Part shown: piece by piece, positions 26,063 through 34,809 of the stretch | Numbering within the stretch: position 1 is the first letter of the stretch | Layout of the letters: the number at the start of each line of letters is the position of its first letter | Assembly (NCBI RefSeq): GCF_003862435.1 | Contig: NZ_RHGY01000001.1 | Coordinates: 310,001 to 374,000, forward strand | Source of the DNA: Weissella viridescens | GTDB taxonomy: Bacteria > Bacillota > Bacilli > Lactobacillales > Lactobacillaceae | DNA: 64,000 bases | Reading direction: 5' to 3' | Program-made: the position numbers and the translations under genes | The notes under the pieces: model-generated | The model's input: only the letters and a program-made list of their open reading frames with translations | The model's database searches: none | What the model was told of the DNA's origin: nothing

Positions 26063-28036
26063 TTATTGCTCAAATCTTTTTTGAATCGCTTTCGTCAAAC
26101 GCTTACGTGCGTGCGTGTCCATCTGCATGTAGACGTTTTCCGGCAGCTGTGACCTTTGGGCACTCGTCAAGTGTTCTTGACGTAGCGCATTTTTCAGCGC
26201 GAATAACACATCATCTTGGTTATCAACGACCGGACCAACGATATCGTGTGGATCAATCTCAAAATGACGATTTTCAACAAGTTCATCAAATTGGTAATAA
26301 ATGACTGGCCGGTTTTGCAAGGCAAAGTCAAAGCTGACACTTGAGTAGTCAGTAATCATCACCTGGTTACCACGGAGTAACTCTTGCACGTTATTGTGTG
26401 CTTTATCAATAATCTTAACGAAATCAGAACTGAATAAGTGCGCATATTGTTGCATGGCCGGGTGCAAAACAAATGAAATATGAAGATGCTTCCTGCGGGC
26501 CATCTGCTTTAGTTCAGGGCTGTTGATTAAAGCCATATATGTTTTAAAGAATAAGCTATCTTCAAATTCTTCATCAGTCGCGTCAATTAACTTGCGTCGA
26601 CGGGTTGGCATAATCAAAACATGTTTACGAGCTTTGAAACTAGACCACATTTTATTCCGAAGTAATGCATCAAAACGTGGGAGTCCGGTCAGTAAGATTT
26701 GAGGTTCAGTATACCCAAATTCTTCCTCAACGAAATCAACTTCACGTTTTGAACTCACGACAATTTGTTCGTTGGCGTCAGGCTTTTGCGTAATACGTTG
26801 CGCCTTTAGTCCGGCAATCCCGTGTTGCAAATCAATCTTCTTCGTCATCGTAATCTTTTCCAGCAAATAATCAGATTTGAACGGTGCCAAATTAGCTGAG
26901 TTATGCGTGTGCAAGAAGAGATCTGTCTCCAAGAAGATTTCCAGATGACGTGGGCTTTGGAAATCAAGAATCTGATCCGGATAGTTGGCGATGTTCTCCT
27001 TTTCAGAAGAATCAGCGCGGATCACATAATAGGTATCAAATTCTTTGGCGTGGTACTTATTCAAGTAATTGAACATCACACTTCCATTATCATGAGCTTG
27101 ACCAATGACTTCACCGATTAAAATAATCGGGCGCGGGTTAGCGTTGTCGATAGGCACAGTTGGAAACTTTGATTGGTAGGCCTTCAATTGCAGATATAAG
27201 TTCTCAGGAATATAACTCGCCGCATAACTCAATTGTGTGTTTTGAAGCAGGTTAGGTTGAATTAACAAAGTCGTTGATTGATTGCACTTAAGATATAATT
27301 CATCAGAAGTGACATCCGTCTCAACCAAAAGGCGTTGTGGAACAGGTTGAATGTCCTGCTTATCTTGTTCGATTTCAAGCCAGAAGGCATAATCAGTGGT
27401 TTGGGCATCAACTTGGTTTGATGGCGTGAAGTTAAATGTTTGGGCCAAATCAATTGGTGAGAATTCTGCGACGACACGGCTCTTGAAGAGGCTTTGCCCC
27501 ATATCAAATGTGCTCGTCATGACACTTTGAATCCGTTCAACCTGTTGTGTATCATCTTGACCAACTAAAATATTGATATCAGATGGTTCAACTGAGGTTG
27601 AGTACACATCAAGCGTGACTTCAATCTTGTTATCCTTTTGAACAAAATTAACGAGGTTAGTATTGCGGTAAAGAGGTAAACCAGATGGTTGGTTATTAAT
27701 GGTGAAACACATCTGTCCTTGCACATCCATAAAGAGGTACACCTTCTCACGACCAACGGTCGCAGTGAGGCGATTCTCAGGGATGAAATAGTTCTCGACA
27801 CTAAAATCTATCGGCTCCGGTTGTGCAGGTGACCCATAGATTAAGCGTGCTTGTGCCAAATTTTCTGACTTCAAAAAATTAAGCACTTGTTCATCGGTGA
27901 TGGTGTAGGTGTGCGCACCTTCATCAGAAAAATAAGTGTCAGAATTTACGCCTTCAATCCGCAAACTGGGTAAGACCATTTCGCTGGAGATGATAAATTT
28001 TCCTTCGGCATAGTGGGCTTTAATAAATGTGGCCAT
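26063..28036 (-). CDS. CDP-glycerol:glycerophosphate glycerophosphotransferase (TagB/TagF type)
   Basis: A 657-residue protein. Residues about 300-640 are the CDP-glycerol glycerophosphotransferase domain: LQHGIAGLKAQ, LTGLPRFDALL, ISFVLHPAMQQYAHLF, LLRGNQVMITDYSSVSFDFAL and PVIYYQFDELVENRHF. This domain transfers glycerol- or ribitol-phosphate in teichoic acid synthesis at the inner membrane face. The N-terminal 300 residues are a separate, less clear domain. I start at ATG 28036 (GGAAGG 12 bases upstream, rather long spacing); the upstream TTG frame is unlikely. No other teichoic acid genes are adjacent, so which polymer it serves is open. Confidence 0.85.
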   Translation of the reverse strand: MATFIKAHYAEGKFIISSEMVLPSLRIEGVNSDTYFSDEGAHTYTITDEQVLNFLKSENLAQARLIYGSPAQPEPIDFSVENYFIPENRLTATVGREKVYLFMDVQGQMCFTINNQPSGLPLYRNTNLVNFVQKDNKIEVTLDVYSTSVEPSDINILVGQDDTQQVERIQSVMTSTFDMGQSLFKSRVVAEFSPIDLAQTFNFTPSNQVDAQTTDYAFWLEIEQDKQDIQPVPQRLLVETDVTSDELYLKCNQSTTLLIQPNLLQNTQLSYAASYIPENLYLQLKAYQSKFPTVPIDNANPRPIILIGEVIGQAHDNGSVMFNYLNKYHAKEFDTYYVIRADSSEKENIANYPDQILDFQSPRHLEIFLETDLFLHTHNSANLAPFKSDYLLEKITMTKKIDLQHGIAGLKAQRITQKPDANEQIVVSSKREVDFVEEEFGYTEPQILLTGLPRFDALLRNKMWSSFKARKHVLIMPTRRRKLIDATDEEFEDSLFFKTYMALINSPELKQMARRKHLHISFVLHPAMQQYAHLFSSDFVKIIDKAHNNVQELLRGNQVMITDYSSVSFDFALQNRPVIYYQFDELVENRHFEIDPHDIVGPVVDNQDDVLFALKNALRQEHLTSAQRSQLPENVYMQMDTHARKRLTKAIQKRFEQ

Positions 28037-28234
28037 GTATGTGCACGTCCTTCCGTATAGATTTGTATGTTTACATTTATTGTACAATTTAAGTTTCAAA
28101 TTATAAATAAAATGACAGCAGGCTTAAGGGTTCATTAATTTATTCATGAGGGAACATATGAAATCAGTATGGTTTTATTTCCAAAGATCAGCTGGAACGA
28201 TTATAATGATAGAAAACGAATGGTGGGCAGGGGC

Positions 28235-28441
28235 ATGATGAAAAAATTATTAGTTTGGGTGGCCGGTGTCTGTTGGCTAGGGCTTATTTCCTACATTGGT
28301 TGGGCAATCTATAATCACGATTTAGCCAGTCAATTACCAATCTTCGCGTATAATCAACCCCAAGGCATGATCGGTTGGGGGCTCGTGACCACGGTGATTA
28401 TAACGTTGATTGCCTGGGTGTGGCCAAAGCCGCGGGTTTAA
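28235..28441 (+). CDS. Small two-helix membrane protein, unknown
   Basis: A 68-residue protein starting at ATG 28235 or 28238 behind GGCAGGGG. Two hydrophobic segments (LLVWVAGVCWLGLISYIGWAI and GMIGWGLVTTVIITLIAWVW) are separated by a 20-residue polar loop. Not recognised. Confidence 0.65.
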   Translation: MMKKLLVWVAGVCWLGLISYIGWAIYNHDLASQLPIFAYNQPQGMIGWGLVTTVIITLIAWVWPKPRV

Positions 28442-28486
28442 TTGAAAGAATCCCCGTATAGAAACGGCATTAATTCCACTTCGCTA

Positions 28487-28515
28487 TTGTAATTAACAGC
28501 TCGTTTAGGTATAAT
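28487..28515 (+). promoter_or_regulatory. rplU-rpmA promoter
   Basis: TTGTAA (28487-28492), 17-bp spacer, TATAAT (28510-28515). Confidence 0.8.
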
Positions 28516-28521
28516 ATTTAT

Positions 28522-28640
28522 GTTGTGTTTGTGTGACCCACAAACTGCAACCATTCGTCGTCTGTACTAAGTGGTCTGACCCGCGGGCACGGTGAGTCTA
28601 AGTTGTCGCTAGAAATAGCATTATATATTATAGGAGGTCT
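28522..28640 (+). ncRNA. Probable L21 leader (cis-regulatory RNA of rplU)
   Basis: About 120 transcribed, non-coding bases lie between the promoter and rplU. They contain pairable segments (TTTGTGTG/CCCACAAA at the 5' side, ACCCGCGGGC... and TGTCGCTAGAAATAGCA). Firmicutes rplU genes usually carry such an autoregulatory L21 leader; assignment here rests on position and local pairing, not on a covariance model. Confidence 0.55.
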
Positions 28641-28648
28641 GCAGACTC

Positions 28649-28951
28649 ATGGCAGCATATGCAATTATTGAGACTGGTGGTAAGCAATACAAGGTTGCCG
28701 CTGGTGATACAATTTACGTTGAAAAGCTTGACGCCGAAGCCGGTGAAAAGGTAACTTTTGACAAGATCGTCTTCTCTGACGGTAAGTTCGGAACACCTTA
28801 CGTTGAAGGTGCATCTGTAACAGGAACAGTTGAGAAGCAAGGTAAGGAAAAGAAGGTTGTTACTTTCAAGTACAAGCCAAAGAAGCACTCACACTCAAAG
28901 CAAGGTCATCGCCAACCATATACCAAGGTTGTCATTGACGCTATTGCCTAA
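28649..28951 (+). CDS. rplU: 50S ribosomal protein L21
   Basis: A 100-residue L21 ([35 protein letters not shown]). Ribosome site GGAGG. rpmA follows after 27 bases; the prp (ysxB) gene that normally lies between the two in Firmicutes is missing here. Confidence 0.97.
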   Translation: MAAYAIIETGGKQYKVAAGDTIYVEKLDAEAGEKVTFDKIVFSDGKFGTPYVEGASVTGTVEKQGKEKKVVTFKYKPKKHSHSKQGHRQPYTKVVIDAIA

Positions 28952-28978
28952 GACATCGGAAAGAGGAGGATTTAAATC

Positions 28979-29290
28979 ATGCAATTGAATTTGAACAACT
29001 TGACGATGCTTTCTCACCACAAAGGTGGAGGGTCATCAGCCAATGGTCGTGACTCAGCAGGACGTCGTCTAGGAACGAAGCGTGCTGATGGTCAATCTAT
29101 CAAGGCTGGATCAATCATTTACCGCCAACGTGGAACTCACATCTACCCAGGTGTAAACGTTGGTCGTGGAGGCGACGATACTTTGTTCGCCTTGACTGAT
29201 GGCGTTGTAAAGTTCGGTCGTATGGGCCGTGATAAGCGTCAAGTTTCTGTTGTTTCTCGTGAAGAATACAACGAAATCATCGCTAAGTAA
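28979..29290 (+). CDS. rpmA: 50S ribosomal protein L27 with divergent N-terminal extension
   Basis: A 103-residue L27: [43 protein letters not shown] and a normal C-terminus. In most Firmicutes the precursor starts with a stretch like LNLQFFA that the protease Prp removes. Here the extension is [18 protein letters not shown], without the FF-A site, and no prp gene is next to it. AGAGGAGG supports the first ATG; a second ATG ten codons in would give an L27 starting near the mature end but lacks a ribosome site. The last codons and terminator are repeated at 30.3 and 45.0 kb. Confidence 0.95.
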   Translation: MQLNLNNLTMLSHHKGGGSSANGRDSAGRRLGTKRADGQSIKAGSIIYRQRGTHIYPGVNVGRGGDDTLFALTDGVVKFGRMGRDKRQVSVVSREEYNEIIAK

Positions 29291-29346
29291 TTAAACTTAA
29301 ATAGAGACTTACCAATTAACTTTGGTAGGTCTCTTTTTTGTTGGTC
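29256..29346 (+). repeat. rpmA 3'-end repeat, copy 1 (native)
   Basis: The last 12 codons of rpmA, the short spacer, the terminator and the bases up to GTTGGTC. This is the reference for the copies at 30300-30380 and 45042-45134. Confidence 0.85.
29303..29339 (+). terminator. Terminator of rpmA (hairpin family T1)
   Basis: Stem AGAGACTTACCA/TGGTAGGTCTCT with 8-nt loop and T-run. Similar hairpins recur at 30.34, 37.17, 39.24, 45.09, 47.98 and 54.24 kb. Confidence 0.92.
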
Positions 29347-29495
29347 TAATGCGGGTTTTGGGGCGTTTGCTAAATGGGAATGGTTCGAGAAGCTATGAGG
29401 GTGTGTTGAATTTATCTAAATGAATATTGTTTTGGATATAAATGGATATAGTGTATGATATAAGTAGTATTTTTAATGAGAAAAGAGGATAAAAA

Positions 29496-30287
29496 ATGGA
29501 GAAATATTATAAATATAAGTCAATACCTAACTATACTGTGGGTAAGGTGAATGGTGAAGCAGAAAGAATGTTAGTTGATACAATTTTAAAACAACAAATA
29601 TACGCTGCGGGATTTGAGGAATTAAATGATCCTCTAGAAGGCGTGTATCTTGGGGAGGAAACATCAAACTCAAATTATTTATATTTACAAAAACGGAACG
29701 CTAAAATTATTTCAGCGACTAGATCTCACATAAATCAGCTGATGTGGGCCCATTATGCGAACCAATCAAAAGGTATTTGCATTGGCTTTGAAGTAAAGAG
29801 CCATCAGCCCCAAAAGGTAAATTATAGTAATGTTCCAGTTTATTCCAATGATCCTGAAGAAATTTTGACGCATAAAACAAGTGCTTGGAAATACGAAAAT
29901 GAATGGCGATTTTTGGTGTCTGAAGGAGAAGAGGGCGTAACTGTAATTGAAACTGAAACTGATGAGGGTAAAAAGAAAAATTTTTTCTTGGATGTGAATA
30001 TTACCGACATCTATTTTGTTTTATTTCCCAATTATAAAAGCTCTGGTATATCAAATGTAATGTCTTATGAAAATGAAGTAGAAAGTAGAAAGAAATTTAA
30101 AGAAGGCTTTTTCAAAATGCTATATAGGGAAATACAGAACCAACCTGACCAGAAAAAATTAAAAGAAAATCTCAAAAAAATTAATGTCCATCAACAAATT
30201 CTACGCGAAAATGGGAGATACACAGAGGAAGCTAGAGTTGAGAACCTATTGTCGTTTATCGAGGATAATGATTTACTTACTAAATAA
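29496..30287 (+). CDS. DUF2971 family protein
   Basis: A 263-residue protein recognised as DUF2971 from LMWAHYANQSKGICIGFEV, the preceding ISATRSHINQ and the WKYENEWRFLV block that closes the domain. The C-terminal 70 residues are charged and helical. Biochemical function is unknown; the family is scattered in accessory DNA, and I do not claim more. It is AT-richer than its neighbours and stands alone between two copies of the rpmA 3' end, which suggests it arrived as a single-gene insertion. Ribosome site AGAGGA. Confidence 0.8.
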   Translation: MEKYYKYKSIPNYTVGKVNGEAERMLVDTILKQQIYAAGFEELNDPLEGVYLGEETSNSNYLYLQKRNAKIISATRSHINQLMWAHYANQSKGICIGFEVKSHQPQKVNYSNVPVYSNDPEEILTHKTSAWKYENEWRFLVSEGEEGVTVIETETDEGKKKNFFLDVNITDIYFVLFPNYKSSGISNVMSYENEVESRKKFKEGFFKMLYREIQNQPDQKKLKENLKKINVHQQILRENGRYTEEARVENLLSFIEDNDLLTK

Positions 30288-30299
30288 AAAAGTTAAGAA

Positions 30300-30380
30300 A
30301 GAATACAACGAAATCATCGCTAAATAATTAAACTTAAAAAGAGACTTACCAATTTTTGGTAGGTCTCTTTTTGTTAGTCT
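30300..30380 (+). repeat. rpmA 3'-end repeat, copy 2
   Basis: Repeats the end of rpmA (AAGAATACAACGAAATCATC and on through TAATTAAACTTAAA), then the same hairpin with a shorter loop and TTTTTGTTAGTC. Only a few bases differ from copy 1. It lies directly after the DUF2971 gene. Confidence 0.88.
30341..30373 (+). terminator. Terminator of the DUF2971 gene (hairpin family T2)
   Basis: Stem AGAGACTTACCA/TGGTAGGTCTCT with 5-nt loop, T-run. Confidence 0.9.
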
Positions 30381-30427
30381 TATATAGGTATTTGTGGGAT
30401 GAAAATAGGACCAAACTTTTTTTGTAG

Positions 30428-31378
30428 CTAATCTGCTAATTGGGTTGTTGTTTCTCCTTGGAGTAAAGTTGGTGGTATTACAGATGGATTCAAGGTTTGA
30501 TGATTTGAATTAATAGCAGTAAGTAATGTTTGAACCATAGTCTGTGCGATCTGCTGTAGCGGCTGGGCAATCGTTGTTAGATTTAATGGGCTGAGATGGT
30601 TGATGAAGATACCATCGAAACCAACAATGCCAACATCATTAGGAACGATAAGCCCTTTATCATAACAGCTATAGAGAGTACCAAGAGCAAGGCGATCGCT
30701 CGCCGTCACAACGCCAGTTAATGGTGGAACCGTGAGTGAGTTGAAGAAGTCGCGTGCCTCTTTATCGCTATTAGGTAACTGATAAATTGTCTCGGTCACA
30801 TGTTCGGAAGTATCAATAGCTTTGAAACCGTTTAAACGTTCAAGTGCGAATTGTTCATCTAAATCAATGCCTAAATAAATCAAATGTTGGTATCCAGACG
30901 CAATGAGATGTTCTTTTGCCAACATCGTACCAAGTTTATTATCAACATCTACACTCGCAATTTCTGGCTGATTTCCATATGCCACAAGTGGAAAAGGTAG
31001 GGCATTTAGCTTTGCTTGATCCTTTGCACGAGCGCCACTTACGAGAATGCCATCAATGTCATAGAAATGATCATTCAGGCTACGGTGTAATTCTAAATTA
31101 TAGCCTTCTTGATAAAGATAATCAGAGACATAAGTAATGAGTTGACCAAAATAAGGATCAACATTAGAAACTTCATCGAGCATGACGAATGCAACTGTAT
31201 AAGTACGACTTGTTGCAAGTGCTCGACCAGCACGTTGTTGTACATAGCCCAATTCATTGATCGCGCGTTGTACGACATCTGATATTTCTGGTGAGACTTG
31301 CTCGGGATGATTTAAAACGCGCGAAACAGTCATCTTAGAGACGTGCGATTTTTTTGCAACATCAGCGATAGAAACCAT
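30428..31378 (-). CDS. LacI family regulator of the maltose cluster
   Basis: A 316-residue repressor. Residues 1-55 hold the LacI helix-turn-helix (VSIADVAKKSHVSKMTVSRVLNHPEQVS) and hinge; the rest is a periplasmic-binding-protein-like sugar domain (DGILVSGA, VVTASDRLALG, GIVGFDG). The start at 31378 is set by the domain and by GGAGG upstream; the frame is open far 5' of it but is not coding there. It faces away from the permease gene, with a palindrome and a cre site between them, so it should regulate the permease and GH13 genes. MalR-type function is inference from context. Confidence 0.9.
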   Translation of the reverse strand: MVSIADVAKKSHVSKMTVSRVLNHPEQVSPEISDVVQRAINELGYVQQRAGRALATSRTYTVAFVMLDEVSNVDPYFGQLITYVSDYLYQEGYNLELHRSLNDHFYDIDGILVSGARAKDQAKLNALPFPLVAYGNQPEIASVDVDNKLGTMLAKEHLIASGYQHLIYLGIDLDEQFALERLNGFKAIDTSEHVTETIYQLPNSDKEARDFFNSLTVPPLTGVVTASDRLALGTLYSCYDKGLIVPNDVGIVGFDGIFINHLSPLNLTTIAQPLQQIAQTMVQTLLTAINSNHQTLNPSVIPPTLLQGETTTQLAD

Positions 31379-31438
31379 AATGACCTCCAATCTATTCATG
31401 TAAACCCTTACATGCTCTATTCTATCATGTTTGATTCT

Positions 31439-31450
31439 GTTACCGGTAAC
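31439..31450. promoter_or_regulatory. Palindromic operator for the LacI regulator
   Basis: GTTACCGGTAAC is a perfect 12-bp palindrome with central CG between the divergent regulator and permease genes, the form expected for a LacI-family operator. Confidence 0.65.
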
Positions 31451-31463
31451 ACGCTCAAAAACG

Positions 31464-31492
31464 TTGTAAGCGTTTTCATTTCTATGTATATT
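31464..31492 (+). promoter_or_regulatory. Permease promoter with overlapping cre site
   Basis: TTGTAA (31464-31469), 17-bp spacer, TATATT (31487-31492). TGTAAGCGTTTTCA at 31465-31478 fits the cre consensus at all 14 positions and covers the -35, so CcpA binding would block transcription. Confidence 0.8.
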
Positions 31493-31539
31493 AAAGGTAC
31501 AGCTAGCTGAGCAAATGAATGGAACATAGGAGCAGGAAA

Positions 31540-32865
31540 ATGGTTGAAGTGCATAAAAAGAATTTACCGGAATTAGCAAAGAAAACAATCATGTTAATGA
31601 CTTTTGGAAACCTGGGTGTTTCCATGGCCTTTTCACTACAGAGTTCGAGTATGGGTAGAATCTTTCAAACCATCGGGGCTGACCCAACAAAGTTAGGATT
31701 CTTCTTTATTCTACCGCCACTGGTTGGGATGTTTATTCAACCATTAGTGGGCTATTTTTCAGATAAAACTTGGTTACCAAAATTGGGTGGCCGTCGAATG
31801 CCATATCTTTTAATTGGGGCATTAGTTTCGGTGCTTATGATGATTTTATTACCAAATTCAGGATCATTTGGATTTGGTTTTGGTTCAACAGCTGCATTAG
31901 CTTTTGGAGCCTTTGCGATTTTATTTATGGACTTATCATCAAATATGGCCATGCAACCATTTAAAATGATTATTGGAGACATGGTACCTGATGATCAAAA
32001 GAATTATGCTTGGTCATATCAAACAATTTGGGGAAATATCGGAAGCATCTTGGCAACCTTGTTACCCTTTATTCTAACGATCATCGGTGTTTCGAACGTT
32101 GCAGCCAAAGGTTCATTACCAAATTCAGTTATTTGGGCTTTCTACATTGGTGCGTTTATTTTGGTTGTCAGTGCTTTATTTTCCGTTACTTCAGTAAAGG
32201 AATATAATCCAGAAGATTATGCAAAGTATCATCAAGTGGAAGAAAAAAAGAACAGTCAAAAAACGGGCATGTTCACGTTAATTAAACATGCTCCCAAGGT
32301 ATTTTGGACATTGGCAGTTGTACAATTCTTTGCTTGGGCTGCTTTTCAATATCTATGGACGTATGGATCAGGGGCTATCGCCCAAAATGTTTGGCATACA
32401 ACGGATCCCTCATCAGCTGCCTATCAAGCAGCCGGTAATTGGTTTGGAATTCTATCAGCAGTACAAGCAGTTGCTTCAGTTGTCTGGGGTTTTGCCTTGT
32501 CAAAAACAACAATTAGTCAGCGGTCAATTGCTTATGCTGGTGGATTAATCATTGGGGGAGTTGGATTCATGTCAGTGTTCTTCATCCATACACAATTTGC
32601 TTTGATTGCTGCGTTTATTATGATTGGAATTGGTTGGGTAAGTATGAATGCCATTCCATTTATGTATTTGACAAGTGAACTAGATGGTGAAAATGATGGT
32701 ACCTATCTTGGATTATTTAATAGTACAATTTGCTTACCTCAAATTGTAGCCTCGGTGGCTTCATTTGCCGTTTTCCCACTTGTCGGACAAAGCATGCCTG
32801 CTATGTTACTAATTGCCGGAGTATTGATGGTTTTGGGTGCAATTGCAACACGCTGGGTTAAATAA
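31540..32865 (+). CDS. MFS sugar permease (SLC45/MalT type)
   Basis: A 441-residue transporter with 12 hydrophobic segments. The N-terminus (GNLGVSMAFSLQSSSMGRIFQTIGADP) and the loop GYFSDKTWLPKLGGRRMPY are typical of the SLC45-like maltose/sucrose:cation symporters of lactic acid bacteria. With GH13 downstream and the LacI regulator upstream it should import maltose or another alpha-glucoside. I use ATG 31540 behind TAGGAGCAGG. GH13 starts 26 bases after its stop. Confidence 0.85.
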   Translation: MVEVHKKNLPELAKKTIMLMTFGNLGVSMAFSLQSSSMGRIFQTIGADPTKLGFFFILPPLVGMFIQPLVGYFSDKTWLPKLGGRRMPYLLIGALVSVLMMILLPNSGSFGFGFGSTAALAFGAFAILFMDLSSNMAMQPFKMIIGDMVPDDQKNYAWSYQTIWGNIGSILATLLPFILTIIGVSNVAAKGSLPNSVIWAFYIGAFILVVSALFSVTSVKEYNPEDYAKYHQVEEKKNSQKTGMFTLIKHAPKVFWTLAVVQFFAWAAFQYLWTYGSGAIAQNVWHTTDPSSAAYQAAGNWFGILSAVQAVASVVWGFALSKTTISQRSIAYAGGLIIGGVGFMSVFFIHTQFALIAAFIMIGIGWVSMNAIPFMYLTSELDGENDGTYLGLFNSTICLPQIVASVASFAVFPLVGQSMPAMLLIAGVLMVLGAIATRWVK

Positions 32866-32891
32866 AAAACAGAAAGTTGAGGGATTTAATA

Positions 32892-34577
32892 ATGGGACAC
32901 ACACGTTGGTGGAAAGATGAAGTGATTTATCAGGTGTATCCACGTTCATTTCAGGATACGAATGATGATGGGATTGGAGATTTACCGGGAGTTATTCAGC
33001 ATCTAGATTACTTAAAAAATTTAGGGATCACGATGATTTGGCTGTCACCAATATATAAATCGCCGATGGTCGATATGGGATATGATATTGCAGATTACCA
33101 AGCCATTGACCCACAGTTTGGTACTATGGATGATTTTGATGATTTGTTGGACGCAGCTAAGCAAAGAAACATGAAAATAGTCATGGATTTAGTTGTTAAT
33201 CACACCTCTGATCAACATGAATGGTTTCAAAAAGCATTAGCGGATAAAAATAGTCCATATCGTGATTACTATATTTTTAAAAAGACGGTGGATGGGAATG
33301 TCCCAAACAATTGGCGAGCCATCTTTGGTGGCTCAACTTGGACTGAAGTGCCAGGTGAACCAGGTACTTATTATTTCCATACCTTTGCACCTCAACAACC
33401 TGAGTTAAATTGGGAGAATCCAAAATTACGTCAAGAGATTTATCAAATGATTAATTGGTGGATGGAGAAGGGTGTTGCCGGTTGGCGCGTGGATGCAATA
33501 ACGCATTTAAAAAAGGATTTGGATTGGGCAAGTATTCCAGCTGATGCTGATGATGGTCTTGTATCCGTTGTTAAAAAGGGACAGAACCGTCCAGGAATTG
33601 ATGCGTTTTTGGACGAGTTAAAGTGTGAGACGTTTGACAAGTACGATGCCATTACGATTGGTGAGGCATATGGGGTACCTGAATCCGACTTGCCAAATTA
33701 TATTGGACCTGATGGATATTTTTCGATGATTTTTGATTTTTCATATATGAATATTGAAGTTGCCGATGTGAATGAATGGTATTTGGGACCATCCAGTTGG
33801 ACAACCAAGGATTTAAAGGCCATTCTGTTTAAAAGCCAAGCTGATATAAGCGCTGTTGATGGACGGAGTGGGAATGTTCTAGAAAACCATGATCAGCCGC
33901 GCGCTTTATCAAAGTTAGTACCAAATGCAAAGTATCAAACTGGTACGGCAGCAAAGGCGCTAGCAACCATGTACTACTTCCTACCTGGAGTGCCGTTTAT
34001 TTATCAAGGTCAAGAAATTGGGATGAAGAACTTTGAACGCCATACCATTCAAGAATTTAATGATGTCTCATCAATTAATAACTATGAAATGGCGTTAAAG
34101 AAGGGCTATTCTGAGAAAGAGGCGTTAAAGACGGTTAATGCCAAATCTCGAGACAATGCCCGGACGCCGATGCAATGGGATTCGACAAAGTATGCTGGTT
34201 TTTCAAAACATGAGCCATGGCTTGAAATGGGCAATGATCGATCATGCATAAACGTTGTTGATGAGTTACCAGATTCTCACTCTGTGGTGAACTTTTACAA
34301 ACAAATGGCTGAGATGAGAAGTGATGATCGTTATCATGACATTTTGATTGATGGCGCATTAGTTGAACTTCAAAACGTACCAGATGATGTGATTGCTTAC
34401 CAACGAAAACTAGGTAATCAAATTATAACTGTTCTTATAAACCTTGGAACACACGAGGAAAATGTAACACTACCTGAGATGGCAAGACGAGTTATTTTAA
34501 ATAATAATGTACCTATGAATCTAACTGATTCGAACTTAGTGTTACCACCGTACACATCGATTGTTTTGGTTTCATAA
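32892..34577 (+). CDS. Alpha-glucosidase, GH13 (oligo-1,6-glucosidase/maltase group)
   Basis: A 561-residue cytoplasmic glycoside hydrolase. WWKDEVIYQVYPRSFQD opens the barrel; DLVVNHTSDQH, nucleophile D201 in GWRVDAITHL, acid E258 in TIGEAYG and D334 in ENHDQPR complete the active site. The residue after the nucleophile is Ala; Val is usual in alpha-1,6-preferring enzymes, so maltose or alpha-1,4 activity is more likely (inference). It is cotranscribed with the permease and would give glucose for glcK. ATG 32892 is used with GTTGAGGG upstream. Confidence 0.92.
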   Translation: MGHTRWWKDEVIYQVYPRSFQDTNDDGIGDLPGVIQHLDYLKNLGITMIWLSPIYKSPMVDMGYDIADYQAIDPQFGTMDDFDDLLDAAKQRNMKIVMDLVVNHTSDQHEWFQKALADKNSPYRDYYIFKKTVDGNVPNNWRAIFGGSTWTEVPGEPGTYYFHTFAPQQPELNWENPKLRQEIYQMINWWMEKGVAGWRVDAITHLKKDLDWASIPADADDGLVSVVKKGQNRPGIDAFLDELKCETFDKYDAITIGEAYGVPESDLPNYIGPDGYFSMIFDFSYMNIEVADVNEWYLGPSSWTTKDLKAILFKSQADISAVDGRSGNVLENHDQPRALSKLVPNAKYQTGTAAKALATMYYFLPGVPFIYQGQEIGMKNFERHTIQEFNDVSSINNYEMALKKGYSEKEALKTVNAKSRDNARTPMQWDSTKYAGFSKHEPWLEMGNDRSCINVVDELPDSHSVVNFYKQMAEMRSDDRYHDILIDGALVELQNVPDDVIAYQRKLGNQIITVLINLGTHEENVTLPEMARRVILNNNVPMNLTDSNLVLPPYTSIVLVS

Positions 34578-34620
34578 GACCAACGCTAAGTATCCATGAC
34601 AAAATATGAATCTGTATCGT

Positions 34621-34656
34621 AAGATGAACACATGTGATAATGTGTTCATCTTTTTT
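34621..34656 (+). terminator. Terminator of the maltose cluster
   Basis: Stem AAGATGAACACA/TGTGTTCATCTT, 8-nt loop, T-run. Confidence 0.88.
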
Positions 34657-34809
34657 GTGAAATATATTTATCAGTAATGCTAATTTTTAGTAGGTAGAGT
34701 ACCTCTTTAAAAGTGAAAATAGTTAACATTATGAGTGGTCGTAGTAATGTATGATAGTATAAAAATCATCAAGTTTGGCTGGATTAATGAGCACATGTTG
34801 GAGGAGAAT

